Shown: positions 44,576 to 57,540 of the stretch, in pieces
How the letters are laid out: every line of letters starts with the position of its first letter
Numbering within the stretch: the first letter of the stretch is position 1
Assembly (NCBI RefSeq): GCF_000338875.1
Contig: NZ_AOMO01000024.1
Coordinates: 248,001 to 312,000, forward strand
Origin: Vibrio mimicus CAIM 602
Lineage (GTDB): Bacteria; Pseudomonadota; Gammaproteobacteria; Enterobacterales; Vibrionaceae
Direction of reading: 5' to 3'
Length of the DNA: 64,000 bases
Program-made: the position numbers and the translations under genes
The notes under the pieces: generated by a model
What the model saw: only the letters and a program-made list of their open reading frames with translations
What the model was told of the DNA's origin: nothing
Databases searched by the model: none

Positions 44576-46512
44576 GAGTCTCTCTGATTGATTTCAGTTA
44601 CAGCTAATTGTTGTAGAAAAGTAGTGACTACGTCCAGATCCCGTGTGCGCGGAATCGGCGGTAAACTGGCGAGGAACACCCCGCCATAATCGCGCGTGAC
44701 CAGTCGATTGTCACAGATGATCAACGCGCCTTTGTCGTTTTTATCGCGGATCAGACGACCCACACCTTGCTTTAAAGTGATCACCGCTTCCGGCAGTTGC
44801 ACTTGCGCAAATGGATCACCACCACGCAGGCGGCAGTCTTCAATGCGAGCTTTGAGCAACGGGTCATCGGGTGCGGTAAACGGAAGTTTGTCGATGATAA
44901 CACAGCTTAAGGTATCGCCTCTAACGTCAATCCCTTCCCAGAACGCGCCTGTGGCCACCAATAGCGCATTGCCCAGCTCCATAAATTCGGCCAGCGTTTT
45001 CTGTTTGCTGGTTTCCCCTTGCATCAAAACCGGTAAGGTTAAACGTTCGCGAAAACGTTCGCCTAAATCACGCATCATGCTGTGCGAGGTACACAAAAAG
45101 AAGCAGCGCCCTTGGTTGTGCTCAATCACGGGCGCGAGCATACGTACCAGTTTATCGGCCAGTCCGGGACTATTCGGTTCTGGCAGATAACGAGGCACGC
45201 ACAATACGGCCTGTTGTTGATAATCAAACGGGCTGACCAGTGAGAATTGCGCGCTCGGGATTAACCCGAGTCGCTCAGTAAAATGGCTGAAATCATCGTT
45301 GACCGCCAAGGTCGCGGAAGTAAATATCCACGCGCCCTCTTTTTGTTCAATCTGCTCACAAAATTTATCCGCCACAGACAACGGTGTGATGTGCAAACTG
45401 AAATGACGCGGCGTGGTGTCATACCAATAGGAATAACCGGTGATAGAGACATCACACACACGGCGAATGCGGCCTAAAATCAGCGTGGCGCGTTCAAACG
45501 CCGTATCCAGAAGTTGACTGCGACCCAAAGCCAGTTTGAGCACATCCAAAGCAAATTGCAGCGCTTCATTGAGGCGTTCGACTTCTCTTGCCACGGTCGG
45601 CACTTTCAGCACTTCACGCCAGTTGCCGCGATAGCCCGGCTCACCAAGCACAATGCGTAAATCCATTGCCGCCTGTACCAGTTTGTCCGACACTTTTTGC
45701 AGTTGTCGCATATCTTTCGCTTCGGTGCGATAACCGAGTTCAATATCTTTCGCCAACTCTTGCACTTGGCGGCTCGATACTGACTGACCAAAATATTGGC
45801 TCGCGATGTCCGGCAGTTGGTGCGCTTCATCGAAAATAAATACTTCTGCTTCAGGAATTAACTCACCGAAGCCCGTCTCTTTGATCGCCAAATCGGCCAG
45901 AAACAAGTGATGGTTCACCACAACCACATCGGCATCCATCGCACGACGGCGCGCTTTGGAAACAAAGCAGTCTTGGTAGCTCGCGCACTCTTTGCCCAAG
46001 CAGTTGTCATTAGTCGACGTTATGGTGGGGATAATCAGGCTATCTTCCGCCAGATCGTCACATTCACCTAAGTCACCACTTTGCGTACTGGCTGCCCAAC
46101 TGCGCACTTTCACCAGTTGAGTTAGCAACGCAGGATCCGCTTCCGGAGTGTGGCTTTCCACCATTTGACGACTTAAGCGATCGAGGCAGAGATAGTTAGC
46201 ACGGCCTTTAAGCAGTGCCACTTGGCCGAAAAAGCCTAATGCACTGACCATCAGAGGCAAATCACGATGGAAAAGCTGCTCTTGCAGGTTTTTAGAACCA
46301 GTACTGATGATGACCTTTTTGCCACTGAGCAAGGCTGGCACTAAATACGCGAAGGTTTTTCCGGTTCCTGTACCCGCTTCGACCACCAACTGAGATTGGT
46401 TGGCAATAGCACTGGCAACGGCTTTCGCCATATCCACTTGTGCTTGTCTGGGTTGAAAGCCTGGAATCGCTTGGCCTAATGCGCCTTGCTGGGAAAAGGT
46501 TTTTTCAATCAT
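44572..46512 (-). CDS. yoaA: DinG/XPD-family helicase YoaA
   Basis: YoaA is an iron-sulfur superfamily 2 helicase implicated in DNA damage tolerance and in association with the HolC clamp-loader subunit. The protein has 646 residues (E. coli 636). Visible are Walker [10 protein letters not shown], the iron-sulfur Cys region (NYLCLDRL to [16 protein letters not shown]), DEAH (FDEAHQLP) and the C-terminal [12 protein letters not shown] and [11 protein letters not shown] motifs. The ATG at 46512 gives the family N-terminus MIEKTF; an upstream frame from 46578 is longer than any homologue known to me. Confidence 0.93.
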   Translation of the reverse strand: MIEKTFSQQGALGQAIPGFQPRQAQVDMAKAVASAIANQSQLVVEAGTGTGKTFAYLVPALLSGKKVIISTGSKNLQEQLFHRDLPLMVSALGFFGQVALLKGRANYLCLDRLSRQMVESHTPEADPALLTQLVKVRSWAASTQSGDLGECDDLAEDSLIIPTITSTNDNCLGKECASYQDCFVSKARRRAMDADVVVVNHHLFLADLAIKETGFGELIPEAEVFIFDEAHQLPDIASQYFGQSVSSRQVQELAKDIELGYRTEAKDMRQLQKVSDKLVQAAMDLRIVLGEPGYRGNWREVLKVPTVAREVERLNEALQFALDVLKLALGRSQLLDTAFERATLILGRIRRVCDVSITGYSYWYDTTPRHFSLHITPLSVADKFCEQIEQKEGAWIFTSATLAVNDDFSHFTERLGLIPSAQFSLVSPFDYQQQAVLCVPRYLPEPNSPGLADKLVRMLAPVIEHNQGRCFFLCTSHSMMRDLGERFRERLTLPVLMQGETSKQKTLAEFMELGNALLVATGAFWEGIDVRGDTLSCVIIDKLPFTAPDDPLLKARIEDCRLRGGDPFAQVQLPEAVITLKQGVGRLIRDKNDKGALIICDNRLVTRDYGGVFLASLPPIPRTRDLDVVTTFLQQLAVTEINQRDS

Positions 46513-46603
46513 GCCAATTCTATGTGCAACGGAAATGGCGCGATTATGGCAGGTTTTGAACAGCGGCGCGAATGGCAATCACCTTCACGCCGCTAAGAAG
46601 ACA

Positions 46604-46810
46604 TTACTTACGGTTGAGATAACGGGCCAGCCAAGGTGGTGCGTCGTAACCAGAAGATGAGCCCATGGTCGTCATAGCTTTCGCCGCTTCAGAAGGAGAA
46701 GCTCGGTTTTCCCACATTTCTTCCAGAATATGCTCATCTATAGGTTGATCCCCGAGCAGTGCTTCAACCCGTTCGACATACAATTTACGTGCGAGAAGTT
46801 CTTTATCCAT
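46604..46810 (-). CDS. hypothetical 68-residue protein
   Basis: I do not recognise this protein. It starts MDKELLARKLYVERVEALLG, is acidic in its first half and has Gly/Ser then Pro-Pro-Trp in the second. The ATG at 46810 follows AAGGTGG. It lies upstream of yoaA in the same direction. An ATG or TTG farther up would lack a ribosome site. Confidence 0.6.
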   Translation of the reverse strand: MDKELLARKLYVERVEALLGDQPIDEHILEEMWENRASPSEAAKAMTTMGSSSGYDAPPWLARYLNRK

Positions 46811-46990
46811 ATACGACCACCTTACAGCTCTCATTAATAAGAAACGGCTGATTCAATGCTGAATAAACCTAAGTATTCCTTGGCTAAAGCGATTGAATCT
46901 GTATTGATAATAGATTAATTATAGGTGCGTATTTGCGTGCTGCCTCACCGTTCAGACGCCGCTAATTTGTTTTTTAGAATGAAAAAAATC

Positions 46991-47053
46991 GCTAGCCCCA
47001 AACTCGTTGAAATTGCAGTCAATACCGTTGCGGTTTCAAATAGCTAGGGCATA
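46991..47053. repeat. ERIC-derived inverted repeat upstream of purU
   Basis: Arms at 46991-47018 and 47027-47053 pair imperfectly (TAGCCCC...TTGAAATTGCAG against the complement of GTTGCGGTTTCAA...TAGGGCATA). The ends resemble those of the two full ERIC elements, without the central part. It lies just before the purU start. The rest of 46811-47081 shows nothing else I can name. Confidence 0.5.
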
Positions 47054-47081
47054 TTTCTTTTTTGCATGGAAGTAGTTATCA

Positions 47082-47915
47082 ATGGAAAAAAAAACCCTGC
47101 TGACGCATTGCCCTGATGCGCCGGGACTGATCTCCAAAATCACCAATATTTGTTATAAACATCAACTCAACATTATTCACAACAACGAATTTGTGGATAA
47201 CACCAGCGGCCATTTCTTCATGCGTACGGAATTGGAAGGTTATTTCAATGACGCCACTTTATTGGCTGACCTTGACCATGCTCTGCCGCAAGGCACGCGC
47301 CGTAAACTGATCAGCTCTACCCGCAAACGCATCGTCGTACTCGTAACGAAAGAAGCACACTGCCTAGGCGACATTCTGATGAAGAATTACGATGGCAGCT
47401 TGGATGTCGATATTGCTGCCGTGGTGGGCAACTATGACACTTTGCAACGTTTGACCGAACGTTTTGATATTCCTTACCACTCTGTTTCCCATGAAGGTTT
47501 ATCTCGTGAAGAGCACGAACAAGCGCTATTAGAGGTGATTGACCAATATCAGCCGGATTATCTGGTACTCGCCAAATACATGCGTGTTTTAACACCCGGT
47601 TTTGTTGAGCGTTTCCATCATAAGATCATCAATATCCATCACAGCTTCTTGCCTGCCTTTATTGGTGCGAAACCCTACCAACAGGCTTATGACCGTGGGG
47701 TAAAAATCATTGGTGCGACGGCACACTTCGTGACAAACGATCTCGATGAAGGCCCAATCATCAAGCAAGACGTGATTCCGGTCGACCACACCTTTAGCGC
47801 GCAAGACATGGCGCAAGCAGGACGTGATGTGGAGAAAAATGTGCTCAGTAAAGCACTCAATAAAGTGCTGAATGACCATGTGTTTGTCTACGGCAACAAA
47901 ACTGTCATTCTGTAA
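47082..47915 (+). CDS. purU: formyltetrahydrofolate deformylase
   Basis: PurU hydrolyses 10-formyl-THF to formate and THF, balancing the one-carbon pool. The protein has 277 residues: an N-terminal ACT domain (CPDAPGLISKITNICY) and a formyltransferase-type domain with HHSFLPAFIGAKPY and GATAHFVTNDLDEGPII. The preceding element resembles a truncated ERIC. No PurR box was found nearby, unlike folD. Confidence 0.96.
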   Translation: MEKKTLLTHCPDAPGLISKITNICYKHQLNIIHNNEFVDNTSGHFFMRTELEGYFNDATLLADLDHALPQGTRRKLISSTRKRIVVLVTKEAHCLGDILMKNYDGSLDVDIAAVVGNYDTLQRLTERFDIPYHSVSHEGLSREEHEQALLEVIDQYQPDYLVLAKYMRVLTPGFVERFHHKIINIHHSFLPAFIGAKPYQQAYDRGVKIIGATAHFVTNDLDEGPIIKQDVIPVDHTFSAQDMAQAGRDVEKNVLSKALNKVLNDHVFVYGNKTVIL

Positions 47916-47929
47916 TCCTATTTTCCAAC

Positions 47930-47970
47930 CGAAAACAACAAAGGGCACCGAAGTGCCCTTTGTTGTTTCG
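47930..47970 (+). terminator. bidirectional terminator between purU and fadH
   Basis: AAACAACAAAGGGCAC and its complement form a perfect 16-base stem with a CGAA tetraloop. A- and T-rich bases flank both sides. Confidence 0.93.
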
Positions 47971-47979
47971 TATACGGGA

Positions 47980-50145
<2,166 letters not shown>

Positions 50146-50208
50146 CTAATTTGCACTAGAAATCTGAAGCTTTGGAGTGATGCGCCACTCCGTTGGTCTG
50201 GAGATACC

Positions 50209-52059
50209 ATGAAATCACTGTTTCGTTTTGTTGGTCTGATTTTGAAAGGGATTTGGAAAGCCATCACTTTCATTCGGCTGGCACTCACTAACCTTATTTT
50301 CCTACTCAGTATTGGCATCATTTATTTTATATATGTTCACGCAGATGCCCCGCTGCCTAGCGTCAATAAAGCCTCTGCGCTGATCCTTAACCTTTCAGGT
50401 CCCATTGTTGAACAGAGCACGCATATCAACCCGATGGATTCCTTCGCAGGCTCAGTGTTTGGTGAAGAACTGCCACGTGAGAACGTACTGTTTGATATTG
50501 TCGACACCTTGCGTCATGCCAAAAATGACAACAATGTCACCGGACTCGTTCTGGCTTTAGGTGATATGCCAGAAACCAATTTGACCAAGCTGCGTTACAT
50601 CGCCAAAGCCATCAACGAATTCAAGTCATCTGGCAAGCCTGTGTACGCCGTGGGTGATTTTTACAATCAAAGCCAATATTACTTAGCGAGCTATGCAGAC
50701 AAAATCTACCTCGCTCCAGATGGTGCCGTGCTGCTTAAAGGCTATAGCGCCTACTCCATGTATTACAAGACTCTGCTTGAGAAATTGGATGTAACGACTC
50801 ACGTCTTTCGTGTCGGCACCTACAAATCAGCGATTGAGCCATTTGTACGTGATGACATGTCAGATGCAGCGCGTGAGTCTGCTTCTCGTTGGTTAACTCA
50901 ACTGTGGAGCGCATATGTCGATGACGTCGCGGCCAATCGCCAAATTGATATTAAAACTCTGACTCCGACAATGGATGAGTTTGTCGCTCAACTGAAAGAA
51001 GTGGGCGGTGATTTAGCGGCGCTATCCAAACAAGTTGGCTTGGTTGATGAGCTGGCAACACGCCAACAAGTGCGCCAAACATTGGCGGAAACCTTTGGTA
51101 GCGATGGTAAAGACAGCTATAACGCCATTAGTTACTACGAATACAAAGCCAGCGTGAAACCGACTCTGCTTAATGAAGCCAATGACATCGCTGTTGTAGT
51201 TGCAAGTGGTGCCATTATGGATGGTTCACAACCGCGCGGTACTGTCGGCGGAGATACTGTGGCTGGGTTACTGCGTGAAGCTCGTAACGATAGCAATGTG
51301 AAAGCAGTAGTACTTCGTGTGGATAGCCCAGGAGGTAGTGCTTTTGCTTCCGAGGTGATCCGCAACGAAATTGAAGCGCTGAAAGCCGCAGGTAAACCAG
51401 TTGTAGTTTCTATGTCTAGCCTTGCTGCTTCCGGTGGTTATTGGATCTCAATGAGCGCAGATAAAATTGTGGCGCAGCCCACCACGCTGACAGGCTCAAT
51501 CGGTATTTTCAGTGTCATCACCACCTTCGAGAAAGGTCTGAATAATCTTGGTATCTACACCGATGGTGTGGGCACTACACCATTCTCAGGACAAGGTGTT
51601 ACCACTGGCCTGACTCAAGGTGCAAAAGACGCTATTCAACTGGGTATCGAGCATGGTTATCAACGCTTTATCTCCTTGGTTGCTGAGAAGCGTGGCCTAA
51701 CGTTGAAAGCGGTGGATGAACTTGCTCAAGGCCGTGTTTGGACTGCACAAGATGCGCAAACTCTGGGCTTAGTCGATCAGCTCGGTGATTTCGATGATGC
51801 TGTACATTTGGCAGCGGATTTGGCACAGCTAGATCAATACAACCTTTACTGGGTTGAAGAACCACTCACACCAGCACAACAGTTCTTGCAAGATCTGCTT
51901 GGCCAAGTGCGTGTTAGCTTAGGTTTAGATGTTTCGGCACTGTTGCCAAAATCACTCCAACCTTTAGCAACTGAGTGGCAACAACAAACGTCACTACTCA
52001 ATCAATTGAATGATCCCAAAGGGCAGTACGCATTCTGTTTACCCTGCCAAGTAGAATAG
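50209..52059 (+). CDS. sppA: signal peptide peptidase SppA (protease IV)
   Basis: SppA degrades cleaved signal peptides in the inner membrane. The protein has 616 residues with an N-terminal transmembrane helix. The dyad residues align with E. coli (Lys209, Ser409): Lys206 in GTYKSAIEP and Ser408 in LAASGGYW. The duplicated ClpP-like fold and the C-terminal region are intact. The ATG at 50209 follows GGAG; the frame from 50131 is an extension into the leader. Confidence 0.95.
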   Translation: MKSLFRFVGLILKGIWKAITFIRLALTNLIFLLSIGIIYFIYVHADAPLPSVNKASALILNLSGPIVEQSTHINPMDSFAGSVFGEELPRENVLFDIVDTLRHAKNDNNVTGLVLALGDMPETNLTKLRYIAKAINEFKSSGKPVYAVGDFYNQSQYYLASYADKIYLAPDGAVLLKGYSAYSMYYKTLLEKLDVTTHVFRVGTYKSAIEPFVRDDMSDAARESASRWLTQLWSAYVDDVAANRQIDIKTLTPTMDEFVAQLKEVGGDLAALSKQVGLVDELATRQQVRQTLAETFGSDGKDSYNAISYYEYKASVKPTLLNEANDIAVVVASGAIMDGSQPRGTVGGDTVAGLLREARNDSNVKAVVLRVDSPGGSAFASEVIRNEIEALKAAGKPVVVSMSSLAASGGYWISMSADKIVAQPTTLTGSIGIFSVITTFEKGLNNLGIYTDGVGTTPFSGQGVTTGLTQGAKDAIQLGIEHGYQRFISLVAEKRGLTLKAVDELAQGRVWTAQDAQTLGLVDQLGDFDDAVHLAADLAQLDQYNLYWVEEPLTPAQQFLQDLLGQVRVSLGLDVSALLPKSLQPLATEWQQQTSLLNQLNDPKGQYAFCLPCQVE

Positions 52060-52087
52060 TCTACGAGGTCACAACCCTTGATATACC

Positions 52088-52118
52088 GAGGCGCTTTGCA
52101 AGAAGCGCCTCTTTTTAT
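52088..52118 (+). terminator. terminator of sppA
   Basis: GAGGCGCTT-TGCAAG-AAGCGCCTC is a perfect 9-base stem followed by TTTTTA. Confidence 0.93.
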
Positions 52119-52133
52119 TGCAAGAGTTTTCGC

Positions 52134-52139
52134 TATAAT
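52134..52139 (+). promoter_or_regulatory. -10 element of ansA
   Basis: TATAAT lies 36 bases before the ansA start, just after the sppA terminator. A -35 element is not clear. Confidence 0.5.
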
Positions 52140-52175
52140 CGCCGCTCTGTTCCCTACACTGAGTGATTTCTCGCT

Positions 52176-53189
52176 ATGGCAAGAAAACATATTTATATCG
52201 CCTATACAGGCGGCACCATTGGCATGAAAAAATCGGATCACGGCTACGTCCCTGTTGCAGGGTTTATGGAAAAACAATTAGCCAGCATGCCTGAGTTTCA
52301 CCGCCCTGAAATGCCTCTGTTTACTATCCACGAATATGATCCATTGATGGATTCTTCGGATATGACTCCTGCGGATTGGCAAATCATCGCTGATGATATC
52401 GCCGCCAACTACGACAAATACGATGGTTTTGTGATCCTCCACGGTACGGATACCATGGCTTACACTGCCTCAGCTCTGTCGTTCATGTTCGAAAACTTAG
52501 GTAAACCTGTGATTGTGACTGGTTCACAAATCCCACTGGCCGATCTGCGTTCAGATGGTCAAGCCAACCTGCTTAATGCCCTGCACATTGCCGCCAATTA
52601 CCCAATCAATGAAGTCACCCTGTTCTTCAATAACCGTTTGATGCGTGGCAACCGTAGCCGCAAATCACACGCCGATGGCTTCAGTGCTTTCAGTTCACCA
52701 AACCTGCCACCTCTATTGGAAGCAGGTATTAATATTGAACTGAGTACTAATGTGAAAGTGGATGAGAAACCGAGTGGCAAGTTCAAGGTCAACCCCATCA
52801 CACCACAACCGATTGGGGTGATCACCATGTACCCGGGGATTTCTCATGAGGTTATCCGCAACACGCTATTGCAACCGGTCAATGCGATGATTCTGCTCAC
52901 TTTCGGGGTCGGTAATGCACCACAAAATCCAGAGTTGCTGGCTCAGCTAAAAGCTGCATCAGAGCGTGGAGTGATTGTTGTGAACCTAACACAATGCCTT
53001 GCGGGCAAAGTGAACATGGGTGGTTACGCGACTGGTTGTGCGCTGGCAGACTCAGGCGTGATCAGTGGCTATGACATGACTCCTGAAGCGGCACTCGCCA
53101 AACTGCATTATCTGCTCAGCCAAGATCTTTCTTATGAAGAAGTGAAAGCGAAAATGCAGCAAGTGCTACGCGGTGAAATGACACTGTAA
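52176..53189 (+). CDS. ansA: L-asparaginase I (cytoplasmic)
   Basis: AnsA hydrolyses asparagine to aspartate and ammonia. The protein has 337 residues with no signal peptide, as for the cytoplasmic type. The two nucleophile motifs are YTGGTIGM (Thr) and LHGTDTMAYTAS. It follows sppA, a pairing also seen in E. coli, but a terminator and a -10 element separate them. Confidence 0.95.
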   Translation: MARKHIYIAYTGGTIGMKKSDHGYVPVAGFMEKQLASMPEFHRPEMPLFTIHEYDPLMDSSDMTPADWQIIADDIAANYDKYDGFVILHGTDTMAYTASALSFMFENLGKPVIVTGSQIPLADLRSDGQANLLNALHIAANYPINEVTLFFNNRLMRGNRSRKSHADGFSAFSSPNLPPLLEAGINIELSTNVKVDEKPSGKFKVNPITPQPIGVITMYPGISHEVIRNTLLQPVNAMILLTFGVGNAPQNPELLAQLKAASERGVIVVNLTQCLAGKVNMGGYATGCALADSGVISGYDMTPEAALAKLHYLLSQDLSYEEVKAKMQQVLRGEMTL

Positions 53190-53242
53190 TTATCGGTGAC
53201 AAGAGCTGAAATAGATCTAGCCAGTTCAGCTCACTTGCCAAT

Positions 53243-53270
53243 CAGCCTCGCACTGTGCGGGGCTTTTTTA
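53243..53270 (+). terminator. terminator of ansA
   Basis: AGCCTCGCA-CTG-TGCGGGGCT pairs through one G-T wobble and is followed by TTTTTTA. It overlaps the end of the convergent yeaC gene. Confidence 0.85.
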
Positions 53271-53555
53271 TGCTTCTTGGTTTGGGTTAACACGCAGGAT
53301 GTCTTCTTCCCCTACCGTGAAACGCTTTTTGAGTTCTGCTTTTGACTTAAAAACGACCTCGCCACCCACGCCAACCGACATATGATCCGCTTCGGTATTA
53401 TGCTTAGATTGATACAACATCACAGCTTGCATACAGGAATCTCGCTGCTGTTGTGAAAGTGGTGTACCCTCAGGCCACTTTCCCGTTTCTACGGCATACA
53501 GCAAACGCTGATAGGCCTCAGGCGTAATCGCATTAATCAGTTGTTGGGTATCCAT
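53268..53555 (-). CDS. yeaC: YeaC-family protein (DUF1315)
   Basis: The protein has 95 residues and follows E. coli YeaC: ITPEAYQRLLYAVETGKWPEG and VMLYQSKHNTEADHM. Function is unknown. The ATG at 53555 follows AGGACGAG; a longer frame from 53615 lacks support. It lies between ansA and msrB, as in E. coli near ansA. Confidence 0.88.
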   Translation of the reverse strand: MDTQQLINAITPEAYQRLLYAVETGKWPEGTPLSQQQRDSCMQAVMLYQSKHNTEADHMSVGVGGEVVFKSKAELKKRFTVGEEDILRVNPNQEA

Positions 53556-53658
53556 GATCTCGTCCTGCTTAAAAGTGATGTGGCGACAACATAACGACCT
53601 AGCATAATGCGTCAAGAACAGCTAAATAAATAAGTGTATTTGATCACAAGCCGATATC

Positions 53659-54483
53659 ATGAATTTGACTAAACCGTTACTTATACTCGCCAGCCTCACT
53701 CTTTTGAGTGGCTGTTTCGAGAGTCGCAAAAATACTGAGAAACTCTGCGCTGATAACCCGAATCTTCGCTGTGAGCAACTCAATATGGACGATGGACAAT
53801 GCCGCATTCCGCGTACCGATCTGATTTGGCACCGTTTTGAAATTTTGAAATCACCGAGCGATGACAAAATCATCAAAGAGTACAGCCTAGTCAGCGCCTA
53901 TCGAAAATGCCTAGAGCTTGCATCGCAAATCCAAGCCATTGATCAAACTAAGTTAAAAGAGAACCGTTTTAATGCTTTGGTCAATATGGGCAAAGAACAA
54001 GAACGTATTGCGACCCAACTAAAACAATCTAACTCACCGGAAGCGTTGTATTTTTTGTGGAGCCAAATTGGCGATAACAGCGCACGGCGTGCTTTCTTGC
54101 AGTTGGAAGGTAAGCCAGAGCTTGAAACAGCTGAGATGCAATACGCGCTTGCCACCTTTTATACCGATCGTGACAAACCCAAAACCATTGAGCTATTGCA
54201 TAAATCGTTGGAACTAGGCAATGGCAAACCACTCAATACCGAACTGCTCAAAGCGTTAGCCAGTAACTATCACGCCTTGCACGATAAAGAACATGCCTAT
54301 CTTTGGGCTATGGTCGGCAAGGAGTTTGGTGTTCCTGTTGCTTCTTCTACTGAGATGAAACGACTTTATGGCTTTAGCCCAGAGAAGTTTGCAGCGCTTG
54401 ATGAAGCCGCTGCATCTATTGTCAAAGCTATTCGTAACGGTAGCTACACCAAAACACTACTACCTAAACCGAATGAAGGATGA
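53659..54483 (+). CDS. DUF2989-family lipoprotein
   Basis: The protein has 274 residues. The lipoprotein signal ends LLSGC (about residue 19). The rest matches the DUF2989 family, helical and TPR-like in its second half (AEMQYALATFYTDRDKPKTIELL). These proteins are conserved in Vibrio and related genera without known function. An outer-membrane location is inferred from the residue after Cys (Phe, not Asp). It is convergent with msrB. Confidence 0.82.
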   Translation: MNLTKPLLILASLTLLSGCFESRKNTEKLCADNPNLRCEQLNMDDGQCRIPRTDLIWHRFEILKSPSDDKIIKEYSLVSAYRKCLELASQIQAIDQTKLKENRFNALVNMGKEQERIATQLKQSNSPEALYFLWSQIGDNSARRAFLQLEGKPELETAEMQYALATFYTDRDKPKTIELLHKSLELGNGKPLNTELLKALASNYHALHDKEHAYLWAMVGKEFGVPVASSTEMKRLYGFSPEKFAALDEAAASIVKAIRNGSYTKTLLPKPNEG

Positions 54484-54497
54484 AAAACCTCAACAAT

Positions 54498-54530
54498 AAG
54501 CGGTGAGTCTCTCACCGCTTTTTCACTTTT
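54498..54530 (+). terminator. bidirectional terminator between DUF2989 and msrB
   Basis: AAGCGGTGAG-TCT-CTCACCGCTT is a perfect 10-base stem followed by a T run; msrB ends 3 bases on from the T-rich side. Confidence 0.92.
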
Positions 54531-54927
54531 TGTTGAAAATTAACGACACAGAGTTAACACAAAATCGTAACCCAGTCGTCTTAGGGCCATCTTCAAAAAC
54601 GTGTCCAAGGTGGCTATCACAAGCCGCACAACGGATCTCCGTACGTACCATTCCGTGACTCATGTCATCTAAATAGCGTATCGCTTGTTCATCAACGGGT
54701 GCATCAAAACTCGGCCAACCGCAACCCGAATCGTATTTACTTTCTGAGCTAAAAAGCGGTGTTTGGCAACAAGTACAATGGTAAAGCCCTGTTTCTTTAT
54801 TATGCAGCAACTTGCCTGAGAATGGAGCTTCGGTTCCTTGCTGGCGACAGACAAAATATTGCTCATCCGTCAAATACTCACGCCAGTATTCATCAGGCTT
54901 CAGCTCGTTTTCTGGTTCAAATTTCAC
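54523..54927 (-). CDS. msrB: peptide-methionine (R)-S-oxide reductase MsrB
   Basis: MsrB repairs methionine-R-sulfoxide in proteins. From the GTG at 54927, which has a strong AAGGAAG site 8 bases upstream, the protein has 134 residues (E. coli 137). Zinc pairs are Cys51-x2-Cys54 and Cys100-x2-Cys103; the catalytic Cys is Cys123 in RFCVNSVSL, with SGCGWPSF in the middle. An upstream GTG at 55017 would add 30 residues not typical of the family and has a poor ribosome site. Confidence 0.92.
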   Translation of the reverse strand: MKFEPENELKPDEYWREYLTDEQYFVCRQQGTEAPFSGKLLHNKETGLYHCTCCQTPLFSSESKYDSGCGWPSFDAPVDEQAIRYLDDMSHGMVRTEIRCAACDSHLGHVFEDGPKTTGLRFCVNSVSLIFNKK

Positions 54928-56261
<1,334 letters not shown>

Positions 56262-56291
56262 TGTGGTGATTAGCGAAGAAATTCGTTAGAC

Positions 56292-56321
56292 AAAAAGGCG
56301 ACTCTAGGGTCGCCTTTTTGG
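56292..56321 (+). terminator. terminator of gapA
   Basis: AAAAAGGCGAC and GTCGCCTTTTT form an 11-base stem with a short loop, ending in T's. Confidence 0.93.
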
Positions 56322-56407
56322 TATCTGGGCTTTGGTAATTCAGTGTCTTGCACTCCTGGGTTAACCAATCTCAGATCAGGCTGAAATGCAGATTCAAGGA
56401 AACTAAG

Positions 56408-57298
56408 ATGGATTTACACTCTCTGAACACCGTCGCCGTATTGTCTGATTGCGTCACTATTGTGGAACAGGATCAAATCAAAATTGTGCGCGTTATTCAC
56501 GACAAAGCCAGCGCAGCTATCTCACTGCACGGCGGCCATGTCATCTCCTTTCAACCTAAAGGCCAATCCGATCTCTTGTGGATGAGCTCAAAAGCCATTT
56601 TTGATGGTAAAGCGGCACTACGTGGTGGCATTCCTGTCTGTTGGCCATGGTTTGGCCGTATAGCGGCACCAGCGCATGGTTTTGCACGTAATCAAGAATG
56701 GAAACTGGTTGAACACAGAGAAAATGATCAAGGCGTTATTGTCACTCTCGGTTTGCAAACTACACCTGAGAGCTTGGCGATTTGGCCATACCTATTTGAT
56801 GTTCGCTTGCATGTGGAAATCAGTGAGAACTTGAAAGTGACGCTTGATGTGACTAACACTGACGAAAAAGCATGGACATTCTCTGGTGCGCTACACACTT
56901 ATCTGCATGTGGGCGATATACGTGAAACTCAAACCACAGGCGTAGGTGCTGAGTATCTCGACAGTCTCCAAGGGGAACAGCTCTGCACAGGCGATGGCCA
57001 ACTGGCTCTCATCGATACCATAGATCGTGTTTATACCCAGCCGGAATCCTTGATCAAAGTGCAAGACATGACGCTAGCACGAACGTTGACGGTTGAAAAT
57101 CAAGGTCACAACTCAGCGGTATTATGGAATCCTTGGCAACAAGGCGCTCAATCCATGGCTGATATGAATGATGATGGTTACTTACATTTCTTGTGTGTGG
57201 AATCGACGCTTCATGCTCCGTCACTGGCCGCAGGCAAAACACTTCAACCTGGGCAAACCCATCAGTTGAGCACACAGATCTCTAGCCATAAGCATTAA
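56408..57298 (+). CDS. yeaD: D-hexose-6-phosphate mutarotase YeaD
   Basis: This aldose-1-epimerase-fold enzyme interconverts anomers of hexose-6-phosphates. The protein has 296 residues, with LHGGHVISFQP and GGIPVCWPWFG, the latter a family signature. The ATG at 56408 follows AAGGAAAC; the frame from 56348 extends through the leader. It lies downstream of gapA, as in E. coli. Confidence 0.92.
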   Translation: MDLHSLNTVAVLSDCVTIVEQDQIKIVRVIHDKASAAISLHGGHVISFQPKGQSDLLWMSSKAIFDGKAALRGGIPVCWPWFGRIAAPAHGFARNQEWKLVEHRENDQGVIVTLGLQTTPESLAIWPYLFDVRLHVEISENLKVTLDVTNTDEKAWTFSGALHTYLHVGDIRETQTTGVGAEYLDSLQGEQLCTGDGQLALIDTIDRVYTQPESLIKVQDMTLARTLTVENQGHNSAVLWNPWQQGAQSMADMNDDGYLHFLCVESTLHAPSLAAGKTLQPGQTHQLSTQISSHKH

Positions 57299-57307
57299 TT
57301 CCTTATC

Positions 57308-57379
57308 AAGCAGCGCGCATCTCGAACGAGATGGAACACACAATACATGGTGAATTCAACTCGAATCGCGCTGCTTTTT
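57308..57379 (+). terminator. multi-stem terminator after yeaD, possible small RNA
   Basis: Outer arms AAGCAGCGCG (57308-57317) and CGCGCTGCTT (57367-57376) are perfect and enclose a second perfect hairpin, CATCTCG-AA-CGAGATG (57318-57333). A TTTTT run ends the structure. It serves as the yeaD terminator and could also be the 3' end of a small RNA. Confidence 0.7.
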
Positions 57380-57492
57380 CATCCACAACCCTCATGTTTT
57401 GCGCAACTTATTGACACGAACAGCTCAACGATATCATTCACATAATCATTTTTTGTTCATATTTTCGTCATGGCGCTTCTTACTCAGCTCGG

Positions 57493-57498
57493 TATAAT
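57493..57498 (+). promoter_or_regulatory. -10 element of DUF2860 gene
   Basis: TATAAT lies about 43 bases before the DUF2860 gene start; no clear -35 element is seen at the usual spacing. Confidence 0.4.
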
Positions 57499-57540
57499 CG
57501 TGCCTCTCGATGCACAGCATACATTTGGTAAGGACACCTA

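Noticed and set aside
44696..45190. 164-residue open frame on the plus strand
   Set aside because: It is antisense to the conserved core of yoaA.
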